A stretch of DNA of 64,000 bases from a bacterium (lineage in GTDB: Bacteria; Bacillota; Bacilli; Lactobacillales; Streptococcaceae), in contig CAJNBS010000006.1 of assembly GCA_905221065.1 (NCBI GenBank), positions 17,937 to 81,936 of the forward strand, in the 5' to 3' direction. A model generated the notes under the pieces. It saw only the letters and a program-made list of their open reading frames with translations, searched no databases and was not told the DNA's origin. A program made the translations under genes and the position numbers. Below are positions 55,706 through 63,871 of this stretch, piece after piece; the first letter of the stretch is position 1, and every line of letters begins with the position of its first letter.

Positions 55706-55780
55706 CATTACAACCAAAAAGGGTATAATAAAAGAAAAAGAAGAGTAGAGGCAGGGATGCCTCGTAAAAAGGAGAAGAGT

Positions 55781-56218
55781 ATGCAAATTCCAAGTAGATT
55801 TACCATTGCGACTCATATGCTGATTATCATTGCCCTCAAGGGGAAGAAAAGCAAGGTGACCAGTGATTTTCTGGCTGCTAGTGTTGGGGTTAACCCTGTC
55901 ATTATCAGAAAAACCTTGTCCCAGTTGAAGAAGGCAGAACTGATTTCAGTAGCGCGTGGAACGGGCGGAACAGAGATTGTCAAGGACCTCAAGGATATTA
56001 GTCTTTTAGATGTTTATCAGGCGGTTGAGTGTCTTGGTAAGACAGGCCAACTCTTTAGTTTCCATGACAATCCAAATCCAAATTGCCCAGTCGGAGCTCA
56101 TATTCATGAGGTTTTGGATCAAAAATTGGAGAGAATCCAGCGAGCTATGGAGGCTGAACTTGGTCAGACCAGTCTAGAACAAGTCGTGGCTGATGCAGAG
56201 AGTCAGATGAAGGAGTGA
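55781..56218 (+). CDS. Rrf2-family transcriptional regulator (YwnA-like)
   Basis: A 145-residue Rrf2-family winged helix protein. It has the DNA-binding segment SVGVNPVIIRKTLSQLKKAELISVARGTGG but lacks the three-Cys iron-sulfur cluster of IscR/NsrR; only AVEC and NPNCPVG cysteines are present, as in YwnA-type members. It therefore probably senses redox stress through thiols. The start 55781 (MQIPSRFTI) follows AAAAGGAGAAG; the frame from 55757 is shorter of evidence. Confidence 0.88.
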   Translation: MQIPSRFTIATHMLIIIALKGKKSKVTSDFLAASVGVNPVIIRKTLSQLKKAELISVARGTGGTEIVKDLKDISLLDVYQAVECLGKTGQLFSFHDNPNPNCPVGAHIHEVLDQKLERIQRAMEAELGQTSLEQVVADAESQMKE

Positions 56219-56240
56219 GAGGGATAGATGCCCTCTTTTT
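56218..56240 (+). terminator. Terminator after the Rrf2 gene
   Basis: AGAGGG-ATAGATG-CCCTCT followed by TTTT. Confidence 0.8.
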
Positions 56241-56283
56241 CTCTTTGGATAATTATGATAAAATCTACTTATAAAAGGAGGAA

Positions 56284-57309
56284 ATGATGTATCTTTTTAC
56301 AGGAATTATTGTAGCCGCATTTGTCTTTTCATTTTGGAAAGATAACAGAAGCCTTTGGAATCCAGCCTTATTTTTATTGTCTCTCATCTCAATCTATTTA
56401 TCGGTGGCCCATTTTTTTTATCAGAATGGATATGAAAAGGTTCACATATTCTTTTTGATATTTACCTTTGTCTTCCTTCCTTTTCTGCTTTTTCTTAGTG
56501 GGCTCTTTTTAATCTATAATGGAGTCATCTTACTGAAACGAGAAGGACGTTCCAAAGCTAATTATCTTTCTATGTTACTTGGTTTTGTTATCTTGATATT
56601 TTTTGGGATCATGTCATTTAGATTGTGGGATAGGAATGAGCTATTTTCTACAAATCACTTTCTGAATCTCCTATTTCTATTTACGACTTATTCTTATTTT
56701 CTTTTCGGTTTTGCTTTTGCAGGATTTATGCTTTATTCTATCCTGTACCTGTTTATTCCTAAAAAGAAAAGCTATGACTTTATCATTATTCATGGAGCTG
56801 GCTTGTTAGACGGAGAAAGAGTGACACCCTTACTCAAGCGTCGGATTGATAAGGCAATCGAGGCCTTCAGGGCTTCTCCTAATCCAAATGTTAAACTGAT
56901 TGCAAGCGGAGGTCAAGGAGAAGATGAGAAGATTTCTGAAGCGCAGGCCATTTGTAATTATATCTTAGAAGAGACAGATGTCAGTATGGAATCCATTCTT
57001 CTTGAAGACAAATCCAGAACGACCTATGAGAATTTATTGTTTTCAAAAGAAGTGGGAGAACAATTGGTTGAAAATCCTTGTTTCCTCTTTGTTACTAATG
57101 ACTATCATGTCTTTCGTACTAGTACCTATGCCCGTAAGCTAAATATGAAGGGAGATGGGCTCGGCTGTAGGACGGCAGGCTACTACATACCATCTGCTTT
57201 TATTCGGGAGTACGTGGCCCTCTGTGTCAAAATGAAATGGCTTTTCCTTGCCTTTTATGTCCTGCTATTAGCCCTCATTTTGATAGCCTACAAAGGGATT
57301 CTTTGGTAG
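56284..57309 (+). CDS. YdcF-like DUF218 membrane protein
   Basis: A 341-residue protein with about four N-terminal membrane helices (1-155), a DUF218 domain (~165-320; IIIHGAGLLDGERVTPLLKRRIDKAI, SGGQGEDEKISEAQAI, LLEDKSRTTYENL, TNDYHVFRTS) and a C-terminal helix. DUF218 domains are found in SanA/ElyC-type envelope proteins. Role unknown. It starts behind AAAGGAGGAA. Confidence 0.85.
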   Translation: MMYLFTGIIVAAFVFSFWKDNRSLWNPALFLLSLISIYLSVAHFFYQNGYEKVHIFFLIFTFVFLPFLLFLSGLFLIYNGVILLKREGRSKANYLSMLLGFVILIFFGIMSFRLWDRNELFSTNHFLNLLFLFTTYSYFLFGFAFAGFMLYSILYLFIPKKKSYDFIIIHGAGLLDGERVTPLLKRRIDKAIEAFRASPNPNVKLIASGGQGEDEKISEAQAICNYILEETDVSMESILLEDKSRTTYENLLFSKEVGEQLVENPCFLFVTNDYHVFRTSTYARKLNMKGDGLGCRTAGYYIPSAFIREYVALCVKMKWLFLAFYVLLLALILIAYKGILW

Positions 57310-57323
57310 TCAGATTCTATTTA

Positions 57324-57367
57324 AAAAGACTTAGAATGCACATGAAAGTCTGTATTCTAGGTCTTTT
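57324..57367. terminator. Bidirectional terminator between converging genes
   Basis: AAAAGACTTAGAAT pairs with ATTCTAGGTCTTTT (one G-T pair). Confidence 0.8.
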
Positions 57368-57397
57368 GTTTTATATACATTTGATTTTTGAAAGGTA

Positions 57398-58471
57398 TTA
57401 TCTATTCTTCCATGCTTGGTAACGGGTATCAATCAATAATTGGGTAAGACGTCCCATAGTTTCCCTTTCTTCTGGAGTGAGGGATTGCGCTTGGACAAAG
57501 AGATGATGAATGTGTTCAATAGCCTTGAAGGAAGACAGGTCATTGATGGAACTAATCCCAGCATCTAGAATGATGCCAAAGAAGAGATCGAAGTAGAGCT
57601 GAAGTTCCTCGTCAGGGACTGTTGCTACCCACTCCTTGAAAGTTGTGTCTACTTGTTGACTATCACTGTTGGTCTTATCCAGTTGGACGAAGTGCTTGTT
57701 CTCAATTTGCCAACTAAAGGTATCGTGCTGGGCGATGCCACCTAAGGCAGTGCTATGAACGATGATTTGGTGAGCAGGAATTTCCAGCATCCTACCGATA
57801 ATGGAACCTTGTGGAATGAAGACCTTGGTTCTATCCATTATCCTTTGATAACCTTCGGTCTGTGTCAATTCTTGATGGAGACCAGGCGCATCAAATGTAT
57901 AGACTGCTGTAATCTGATTTTGCAAGCTTTGTTCGATTTGGCTAGCAGCATAGATGGCTAAATTTCCTCCCTTGGAATGCCCAGACAGAATGACTTTTTT
58001 CCTAGGGTGGTGGACAAAAAAGTTCTCTAAATAGCATAGGGCGTGCTTTTGAGCAGGAATTTCCTTCATATAGGTCATGTGGAAATCTTCCTTCCAGCCA
58101 ATGATACTGTCATCTGTCCCACGAAAGACAATCAGATAGGTATCGAGAGTGAGGCGGTAGGTCATAGCCGCAAACTGCTTTTGCAGTTCAGGGTCGATTT
58201 CGTTGATAAAATAGGAGAGTTTGCAATTTTTGAAGCGCTTGTGTTGAGCCAGTTCGTCCAATAGCTGGAGGCGATTTTTACTGGTCAGCATGGTGGGCTC
58301 TCTTGGAACCTGAGGTGCCAAATCTAAAAGTCGCTGAGGACTTGTGGAGACCAGATTATCAAAGGGGAGGTAGGTGGTTTCTGTTAAGGCTAGAATATCT
58401 AATTCATTTAAAGGTAGGTCGTAAAAGGAATCGTATGCGACATCTTTCAGATAATCAAAAATATTGGCCAT
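57398..58471 (-). CDS. DUF2974 (Mbeg1-like) lipase-fold protein
   Basis: A 357-residue alpha/beta hydrolase of the DUF2974 type. The nucleophile elbow is LSGHSKGGNLAIYAA; an upstream oxyanion segment LIVFRGTDDSIIGWKEDF and the TFDAPGLHQEL segment (likely Asp) are visible. No signal peptide. Substrate unknown. On the minus strand, converging with the DUF218 gene. Confidence 0.85.
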   Translation of the reverse strand: MANIFDYLKDVAYDSFYDLPLNELDILALTETTYLPFDNLVSTSPQRLLDLAPQVPREPTMLTSKNRLQLLDELAQHKRFKNCKLSYFINEIDPELQKQFAAMTYRLTLDTYLIVFRGTDDSIIGWKEDFHMTYMKEIPAQKHALCYLENFFVHHPRKKVILSGHSKGGNLAIYAASQIEQSLQNQITAVYTFDAPGLHQELTQTEGYQRIMDRTKVFIPQGSIIGRMLEIPAHQIIVHSTALGGIAQHDTFSWQIENKHFVQLDKTNSDSQQVDTTFKEWVATVPDEELQLYFDLFFGIILDAGISSINDLSSFKAIEHIHHLFVQAQSLTPEERETMGRLTQLLIDTRYQAWKNR

Positions 58472-58626
58472 AAGAGCTCCTTTCTTTTTATTTATCTTAT
58501 CAAATTTCCCTTAAATTAGCTAGTAGGATTGCATCACTTTGTTGGCTAAAAACAAGTTCTTTCAAATTCAGTTTCATGCCTGCTAGCATGGAAAAATCTG
58601 TTATAATAATAGAAAAGGAGGAGCGC

Positions 58627-59304
58627 ATGCACAAGATTTTACTAGTAGAAGATGATCAGGTTATTCGTCAACAGGTCGGGAAAATGCTCTCTGAATGGGG
58701 ATTTGAAGTGGTCTTGGTAGAAGACTTTATGGAAGTTTTGAGTCTTTTTGTCCAGTCGGAACCTCATTTGGTTCTCATGGATATTGGACTGCCTTTGTTT
58801 AATGGCTATCACTGGTGTCAGGAAATCCGTAAGATTTCCAAGGTGCCTATCATGTTTCTGTCTTCGAGAGACCAGGCTATGGATATTGTCATGGCAATCA
58901 ATATGGGAGCGGATGACTTTGTGACCAAGCCTTTTGACCAACAGGTTCTTTTAGCCAAGGTTCAGGGCTTGTTGCGCCGTTCCTATGAGTTCGGGCGTGA
59001 CGAGAGTTTACTAGAATATGCTGGTGTTATCCTCAATACCAAATCCATGGATTTACATTATCAAGGGCAAGTCTTGAATTTGACCAAGAACGAATTCCAG
59101 ATTTTACGGGTTTTATTTGAGCATGCGGGTAATATTGTAGCGCGTGATGACCTGATGCGAGAACTTTGGAACAGTGACTTTTTCATTGATGACAATACCC
59201 TATCTGTTAATGTGGCTCGATTGCGTAAAAAATTGGAAGAGCAGGGCTTGATAGGATTTATCGAGACCAAGAAAGGGATAGGGTACGGACTGAAGCATGC
59301 TTGA
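58627..59304 (+). CDS. rr01: Response regulator 01 (OmpR family)
   Basis: A 225-residue response regulator. The receiver domain begins MHKILLVEDDQVIRQ with the acidic pocket and Asp at LVLMDIGLPLFNG; the switch residues (FLSSRD, KPFD) follow. The C-terminal winged helix (~130-225) ends in IETKKGIGYGLKHA. The start is 58627 behind AAAGGAGGAGCGC; the 17-residue longer frame is unlikely. It overlaps its kinase gene by 8 bases. I recall this as TCS01 in pneumococcus. Confidence 0.92.
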   Translation: MHKILLVEDDQVIRQQVGKMLSEWGFEVVLVEDFMEVLSLFVQSEPHLVLMDIGLPLFNGYHWCQEIRKISKVPIMFLSSRDQAMDIVMAINMGADDFVTKPFDQQVLLAKVQGLLRRSYEFGRDESLLEYAGVILNTKSMDLHYQGQVLNLTKNEFQILRVLFEHAGNIVARDDLMRELWNSDFFIDDNTLSVNVARLRKKLEEQGLIGFIETKKGIGYGLKHA

Positions 59305-60271
59305 TTGGAAACAATTTTTTCTAGCCTATCTGCGCTCCCGTAGTCGTCTGTTTGTCTATCTGCTTGCATTAGCATTTCTGGTTTTGCTCTTTCAGTTTTT
59401 ATTTGCCAGTTTGGGAATTTACTTTCTTTACTTTTTCCTCTTGTGTTGCTTTGTAACCATCTTATTTTTCACTTGGGACATATTGGTGGAAATGCAGGTC
59501 TATCGTCAGGAAATTCTCTATGGGGAGAGGGAAGCCAACTCTCCTTTGGAAAGAGCTTTAGCAGAAAAATTAGAAGCGCGTGAGATGGAACTCTATCAGC
59601 AGAGGTCAGAATCAGAAAGAAAACTGACGGATTTGCTGGATTACTATACCTTATGGGTCCACCAGATTAAGACGCCCATTGCAGCTAGTCAATTGTTGGT
59701 TGCAGAAGTAGCAGATCGCCAACTGAAGCAGCAACTAGAACAGGAAATTTTCAAGATCGACTCCTATACTAATCTAGTCTTGCAGTACCTGCGTTTAGAA
59801 AGTTTTCATGATGATTTGGTCTTAAAGCAGGTTCAAATTGAAGACTTGGTCAAGGAAATACTGCGTAAATACGCTCTTTTCTTTATTCAAAAAGGCTTAA
59901 GTGTCAATCTGCATGACCTTGATAAAGAAATTGTGACGGATAAAAAGTGGCTGTTAGTAGTCATTGAGCAAATCATCTCTAACAGTCTCAAGTACACTAA
60001 GGAAGGTGGTCTGGAGATTTATATGGACGGTCAAGAGCTCTGTATCAAGGATACGGGAATCGGGATAAAAAACAGTGATGTTCTCCGAGTCTTTGAACGT
60101 GGCTTTTCAGGCTACAATGGTCGCCTAACCCAGCAGTCATCTGGCCTTGGTCTTTATCTATCTAAGAAAATTTCTGAAGAACTGGGTCATCAGATTCGTA
60201 TCGAGTCTGAGGTCGGAAAAGGAACGACAGTGCGGATTCAGTTTGCTGAAGTGAAGTTAGTCCTTGAGTGA
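59297..60271 (+). CDS. hk01: Histidine kinase 01 (intramembrane-sensing type)
   Basis: A 324-residue kinase with two membrane helices (~12-35, ~40-62) and almost no extracellular loop, then a H-box (LLDYYTLWVHQIKTPIAA, His phosphoacceptor) and ATPase domain (N-box ISNSLKYT, G1 DTGIGI, G2 GLGLYLSKK). Small-loop kinases like this commonly sense signals in the membrane or via a partner transporter. It overlaps rr01. Confidence 0.92.
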   Translation: MLDWKQFFLAYLRSRSRLFVYLLALAFLVLLFQFLFASLGIYFLYFFLLCCFVTILFFTWDILVEMQVYRQEILYGEREANSPLERALAEKLEAREMELYQQRSESERKLTDLLDYYTLWVHQIKTPIAASQLLVAEVADRQLKQQLEQEIFKIDSYTNLVLQYLRLESFHDDLVLKQVQIEDLVKEILRKYALFFIQKGLSVNLHDLDKEIVTDKKWLLVVIEQIISNSLKYTKEGGLEIYMDGQELCIKDTGIGIKNSDVLRVFERGFSGYNGRLTQQSSGLGLYLSKKISEELGHQIRIESEVGKGTTVRIQFAEVKLVLE

Positions 60272-60814
60272 GAATAGACAATGAGGTTGAGTTAAAACTC
60301 ATTTTTTGCAGGAATTGAGTTTTTACCTAATCTCTTTTTACTATATTTCAGGATATTTGAAGACTGTTTTTTACAAAACGAATAATAGAATTTTTAATAC
60401 GGATATAGTATAAATACTGCTTCGAAGTGAAGTTTGTATGCTTTATACTTTTATTGAGTATAAAATCTATAAACTAAGGTGGAATTACAAAAATTAATTT
60501 GAGATGAAGTGAATTGTAGTCTTGGGAAATATCTCCTATTCGATTTCAGAATGAATCGCTGATACAGGATTAAAAGAACTGCGGTTTTCTTTTTGTCTTG
60601 AATGAGATAGGCGCCTATATATTTGTGTAACTGATATAGAACTGCTTCCAAGAATTTGTACGTATTGTAGGTATTTCACACAATAACCTTAGTTGCTAGG
60701 AATCCAATTTTAACGGAATTGATAGATACCATTTGTCAGAAATTCAATGTATTCTATGTCGATATTGTGGGGAAAGGGATGATAAAGTTAGCTCTTATAT
60801 ATAAAGTACTCATA
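60272..60814. other. Gene-poor AT-rich stretch with decayed coding traces
   Basis: After hk01 a TGAGT/ACTCA hairpin plus T run (60294-60312) may end transcription. A plus-strand frame, 60671-60820, is open for 49 codons (for example NPILTELIDTICQKFNVF) but has no start or ribosome binding site. No other support for genes is seen; it looks like remnants of lost coding sequence. Confidence 0.4.
60415..60462 (+). repeat. Possible deletion derivative of a BOX element
   Basis: It has both BOX-like ends (TACTGCTTCGAAG and ATTGAGTATA) only 48 bases apart, without the conserved middle. Confidence 0.3.
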
Positions 60815-60859
60815 AACTAAAAAAGTAACTGTCCAAGATTTTCAGTTACTTTTTTAGTT
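60815..60859. terminator. Strong bidirectional terminator
   Basis: A perfect 17-base inverted repeat, AACTAAAAAAGTAACTG and CAGTTACTTTTTTAGTT, with an 11-base loop. On the minus strand it closes the 16-residue peptide gene 33 bases downstream of its stop. Confidence 0.9.
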
Positions 60860-60892
60860 GGATACAGCAAAGCGGTAAATATAAGGTAATAA

Positions 60893-60943
60893 TTATAATG
60901 ATTTCCAGTAAAGCCACCATGAATTTTTTACTGGAATATTCAT
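60893..60943 (-). CDS. 16-residue Trp-rich peptide gene, divergent from rgg
   Basis: A minus-strand ATG (60941-60943) lies seven bases after AAGGAG (60951-60956) and encodes MNIPVKNSWWLYWKSL, then TAA (60893-60895). Promoter-like TATAAT is at 60979-60984 and the strong terminator at 60815-60859, so it is a complete transcription unit facing away from the Rgg-type gene. The position matches small pheromone genes paired with Rgg regulators; the WW motif recalls the ComS and RtgS peptide signals, and the Trp/Lys content also resembles peptides modified by radical-SAM enzymes. It has no long hydrophobic leader, so export (for example by PptAB or the nearby ABC transporter) is unproven. Confidence 0.65.
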   Translation of the reverse strand: MNIPVKNSWWLYWKSL

Positions 60944-60977
60944 GTGAAATCTCCTTGAACAAAACATCGCTTAACTT

Positions 60978-60994
60978 AATTATATGGTATAATT
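60978..60994. promoter_or_regulatory. Palindrome holding two divergent -10 boxes
   Basis: AATTATA-TGG-TATAATT is a perfect 7-3-7 palindrome. The plus-strand TATAAT (60988-60993) serves the Rgg-type gene and the minus-strand TATAAT (60979-60984) the peptide gene. Neither has a good -35, as expected of activator-dependent promoters. It is a candidate regulator binding site. Confidence 0.6.
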
Positions 60995-61062
60995 TAATTA
61001 CATTTTATCACATAGGAAAGTTTATTTTGAAGTTGTCCCATATTTGCTAAAGGAGGTGTACT

Positions 61063-61938
61063 ATGTTAAAGAACTTAGGAGAGACATATAAGGTGTTTAG
61101 AGAATCAAGAAAAATTTCTCTTAGAGATATAGAAAACAAAGGGATATCACGTTCACAGTTATCTCGATTTGAAAAAGGAGAGACAGATCTGACTATTACA
61201 AAATTTCTGATAGCACTTGAACAAATAAATGTCCCTATTGAAGAATTCATGTATGCAACTAATGATTTTAAAAGAGATCGTTTCTACCAAACAATAGATG
61301 AAGTTAAACAATGTTTCCTTAATCGAAATGTGGCAAAATTACATAAATTATTGATTAAACGTATAGAAAATAATAATTCATCTCTTTTTTCTGAGATGGA
61401 AATAGTTTTTTTAAAAATCAAACTTCAAGAATTATCAAAAGAAGACTGTTTCAATGACACGGATATAAAAAGAATAACTGATTATTTGTTCGGTGTGGAT
61501 TATTGGGGTGTGTTTGAAATTTTGTTATTTGGAAATATCATGTATATTTTTAATCATGCTACTTTTCTACTATTATCAAAAGAGATGTTGCATAGAACAG
61601 AGTTTTATCACGATATACCAAGCTATAGAAGAGTGATTGCTAGTATGGTTCTAAATGCACTTATTATTTGTATTGAAAGAGATCATCTTGTGGATGCAAA
61701 ATACTTTGAGAAAAAAATTTCTCAGTTTTATTTTGATGAATCTGAGATTTATGAACGGTTAATTTTTAAATATGCATGTGCTTTTTACGAATTTAAGAAA
61801 AATCAGACAACACAGTCAATATTAAAAATGAGAAAAATAATTGGTTTTATGCGTGTAGCAGAATGTGAAAAACTTGCTAACCGATACGATGAGCATTTAA
61901 GAAAAATATTAGAGTCATATTTAAATAATGGTACATAG
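61063..61938 (+). CDS. Rgg/MutR-family transcriptional regulator
   Basis: A 291-residue protein with an N-terminal XRE-type helix-turn-helix (~5-65; KISLRDIENKGISRSQLSRFEKGETDLTI) and a C-terminal helical repeat domain (~75-285) typical of Rgg/RopB regulators that bind short peptides. It is AT-rich, unlike the core genes around it, suggesting transfer. AAAGGAGG precedes the ATG. It is divergent from the 16-residue Trp peptide gene and upstream of a radical-SAM remnant and an ABC transporter gene, so it probably controls them. No cysteine pair or other metal site is evident. Confidence 0.88.
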   Translation: MLKNLGETYKVFRESRKISLRDIENKGISRSQLSRFEKGETDLTITKFLIALEQINVPIEEFMYATNDFKRDRFYQTIDEVKQCFLNRNVAKLHKLLIKRIENNNSSLFSEMEIVFLKIKLQELSKEDCFNDTDIKRITDYLFGVDYWGVFEILLFGNIMYIFNHATFLLLSKEMLHRTEFYHDIPSYRRVIASMVLNALIICIERDHLVDAKYFEKKISQFYFDESEIYERLIFKYACAFYEFKKNQTTQSILKMRKIIGFMRVAECEKLANRYDEHLRKILESYLNNGT

Positions 61939-62015
61939 TGCAGATGTGGGACGAAAAATAATTGAATTTATAAAGTGATATACTGTCTTTACAAAAAAGA
62001 TATTGAATTTATGGT

Positions 62016-62314
62016 GTTAATTTTATTGATAAATCAGGAAGTTTTCTAACTTGTAGTTCAGTACAGTTATCTTTTTTTACAACATATCTAGGTGCAGTTC
62101 AGCCAATAGAAGTATTGAAAATATTCATTTTACATCTATCAAAGAAACATGGGATAGACCTATATTTTACAAAATAGCAAATTATATTTTGAATGATAGT
62201 AAAAACTGCAGTACTTGTGTGATTTACAATTATTGCACTCAATGTCCGAGTATCGCACTATCTGAAACAGGGAATAGTAGAGATTGTTCTGCGATATGTA
62301 AAAAAACGCATTAG
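62016..62314 (+). pseudogene. Remnant of a radical-SAM/SPASM peptide maturase
   Basis: The last ~71 codons are open (62102-62314) and end NCSTCVIYNYCTQCPS, IALSETGNSRDCSAICKKTH, giving the Cys pattern CxxCx5CxxC...C...C of a SPASM domain that holds auxiliary iron-sulfur clusters, preceded by NIHFTSIKETWDRP. An upstream fragment in another frame (62016-62102; VNFIDKSGSFLTC) looks like the preceding segment, so a frameshift is present. The radical-SAM core itself is gone. It ends 15 bases before the ABC transporter ATG. Confidence 0.6.
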
Positions 62315-62329
62315 CAAGGAGTATCGTAT

Positions 62330-63841
62330 ATGCTACCATATCTTAAAACTATTAGATGGTATCTCTTCTTTAATTTTCTTTTTGGTGTAGTATCGAATAT
62401 CTGCACAGCTTTGTTACCGTATTTCACGCAGGCATTAATCAAAGGGGATTATCAAGTAGCTCTATATGGTTACTCTATGTCAGTGGCAGGCTATTTGAGT
62501 TGTAACTATATCCAAATGATACTTGATTGGAAGCAGGGGATTATCTTTTCGACTACTTTGAAAAATGAGTGGTTTCGTTCACTTCTGGGACTCAGTCACC
62601 ACGATTTCAAGCAGAAAACAGTAGCAGAGTATATTTCCTATCAATCTAATGACCTAGATTCGTTGGAAAAGGACTACCTTCCTCCATTGATGAGTTTTAT
62701 CAAACAAATTTTACGTATCATCATTTACGCTTTCATTATTAGCAGAACAATTAATCCTATTGTATCACTGATTTTAATCTTTTCTACTGGAATTAGTATT
62801 CAAATTCCTAAAATCGTTGGGAAGTTGACCGCTAATCGTAGACAGGTTTACTTGAAAAAACAAGGAGATTACTATCGAACTTTGGAGGATTTGCTCATGG
62901 GACATCATTTGGTAAATAAACTAACTATGTCGCATTTTTTGAATCAACAAAAGACTTCTCTAAAGAATTTGCAGGATAAGTATTTTAAGTATGGTTTGAC
63001 AAAAATTACAGGCATCTTATTGACAGGTGTTTCTTTTGAATTCATTAGTCTTGTTCTGTTTATTTATTTAGCCTACTCTCTATCTCACCAGCAACTCGGT
63101 ATTCCTGAGGTGGTGGCGAGTTTCGGATATATTAATGCTTTTTCTGAACCAATACAGGAAATCCTTTATGATTTACAAATGTTAGAGTCCGTAAAGCCTG
63201 TAATCAAGAGTTTTCAAAACATTGTTGGGAGACCCGTTTCAGTTCAAGCACCTCAACATTCTTTTGATACGATTACTTTGAAAAACATTTCCAAACAACT
63301 GGGAGAATCAAAATTGATAATTACTTCCGCTACGATTCAAAAAGGGGATAAAATTGCGCTTATTGGTAAGAATGGGTCTGGAAAAAGTAGTCTTCTCAAC
63401 ATTTTAAATGGAACAGATGAAGATTTTGAAGGACAAATTGTGCTAGATGGGCTTGTTTTGGACCATCTTTGGGGAAGATTCGGTATGATTCTGCAACAAG
63501 AACATACATTTATTTCGAGTTATGAAAATAATGTAACGCTATTCAATAGTTTCAATGAAAAATTCAGAGAAGAAAATTTTGAAAAAATTCCACCACAATC
63601 CCTGTCAGGTGGTCAGCAACAACGAATGTATTTAAATCGTGAGAAAAATCGTAAAAATCCATTGCTTATCCTAGACGAACCTTTCTCTGCCTTGGATACT
63701 AATCAGTTTAAAATGGAATTGGAAAGAGTTCTGGAACTACCAAGTGCCGTCATTGTTACTTTACATCGCCAAAACGAATTATTAAGTAAGTTTGACCAAG
63801 TTTGGGAAATTAAGAATGGAGAACTTGTAATTTTGAAATAG
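62330..63841 (+). CDS. ABC transporter, fused membrane and ATPase domains
   Basis: A 503-residue half-transporter: membrane domain of about six helices (1-300), then an ATPase with Walker A IGKNGSGKSSLLN, signature LSGGQQQRMY, Walker B LLILDEPFSALD and switch TLHRQ. There is no C39 peptidase domain. The ATPase helical region between Q-loop and signature is unusually short (about 35 residues), so the protein is shorter than most exporters (~580). It follows the SPASM remnant by 15 bases, with AAGGAG as ribosome binding site. Likely exporter of, or immunity to, the peptide product of the locus. Confidence 0.85.
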   Translation: MLPYLKTIRWYLFFNFLFGVVSNICTALLPYFTQALIKGDYQVALYGYSMSVAGYLSCNYIQMILDWKQGIIFSTTLKNEWFRSLLGLSHHDFKQKTVAEYISYQSNDLDSLEKDYLPPLMSFIKQILRIIIYAFIISRTINPIVSLILIFSTGISIQIPKIVGKLTANRRQVYLKKQGDYYRTLEDLLMGHHLVNKLTMSHFLNQQKTSLKNLQDKYFKYGLTKITGILLTGVSFEFISLVLFIYLAYSLSHQQLGIPEVVASFGYINAFSEPIQEILYDLQMLESVKPVIKSFQNIVGRPVSVQAPQHSFDTITLKNISKQLGESKLIITSATIQKGDKIALIGKNGSGKSSLLNILNGTDEDFEGQIVLDGLVLDHLWGRFGMILQQEHTFISSYENNVTLFNSFNEKFREENFEKIPPQSLSGGQQQRMYLNREKNRKNPLLILDEPFSALDTNQFKMELERVLELPSAVIVTLHRQNELLSKFDQVWEIKNGELVILK

Positions 63842-63871
63842 CTAAATTATAAAGAATAAAACGCATAGTAT

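Noticed and set aside
60451..60651. 66-codon minus-strand ORF in the accessory gap
   Set aside because: No ribosome binding site and no recognisable domain; probably chance in AT-rich DNA.
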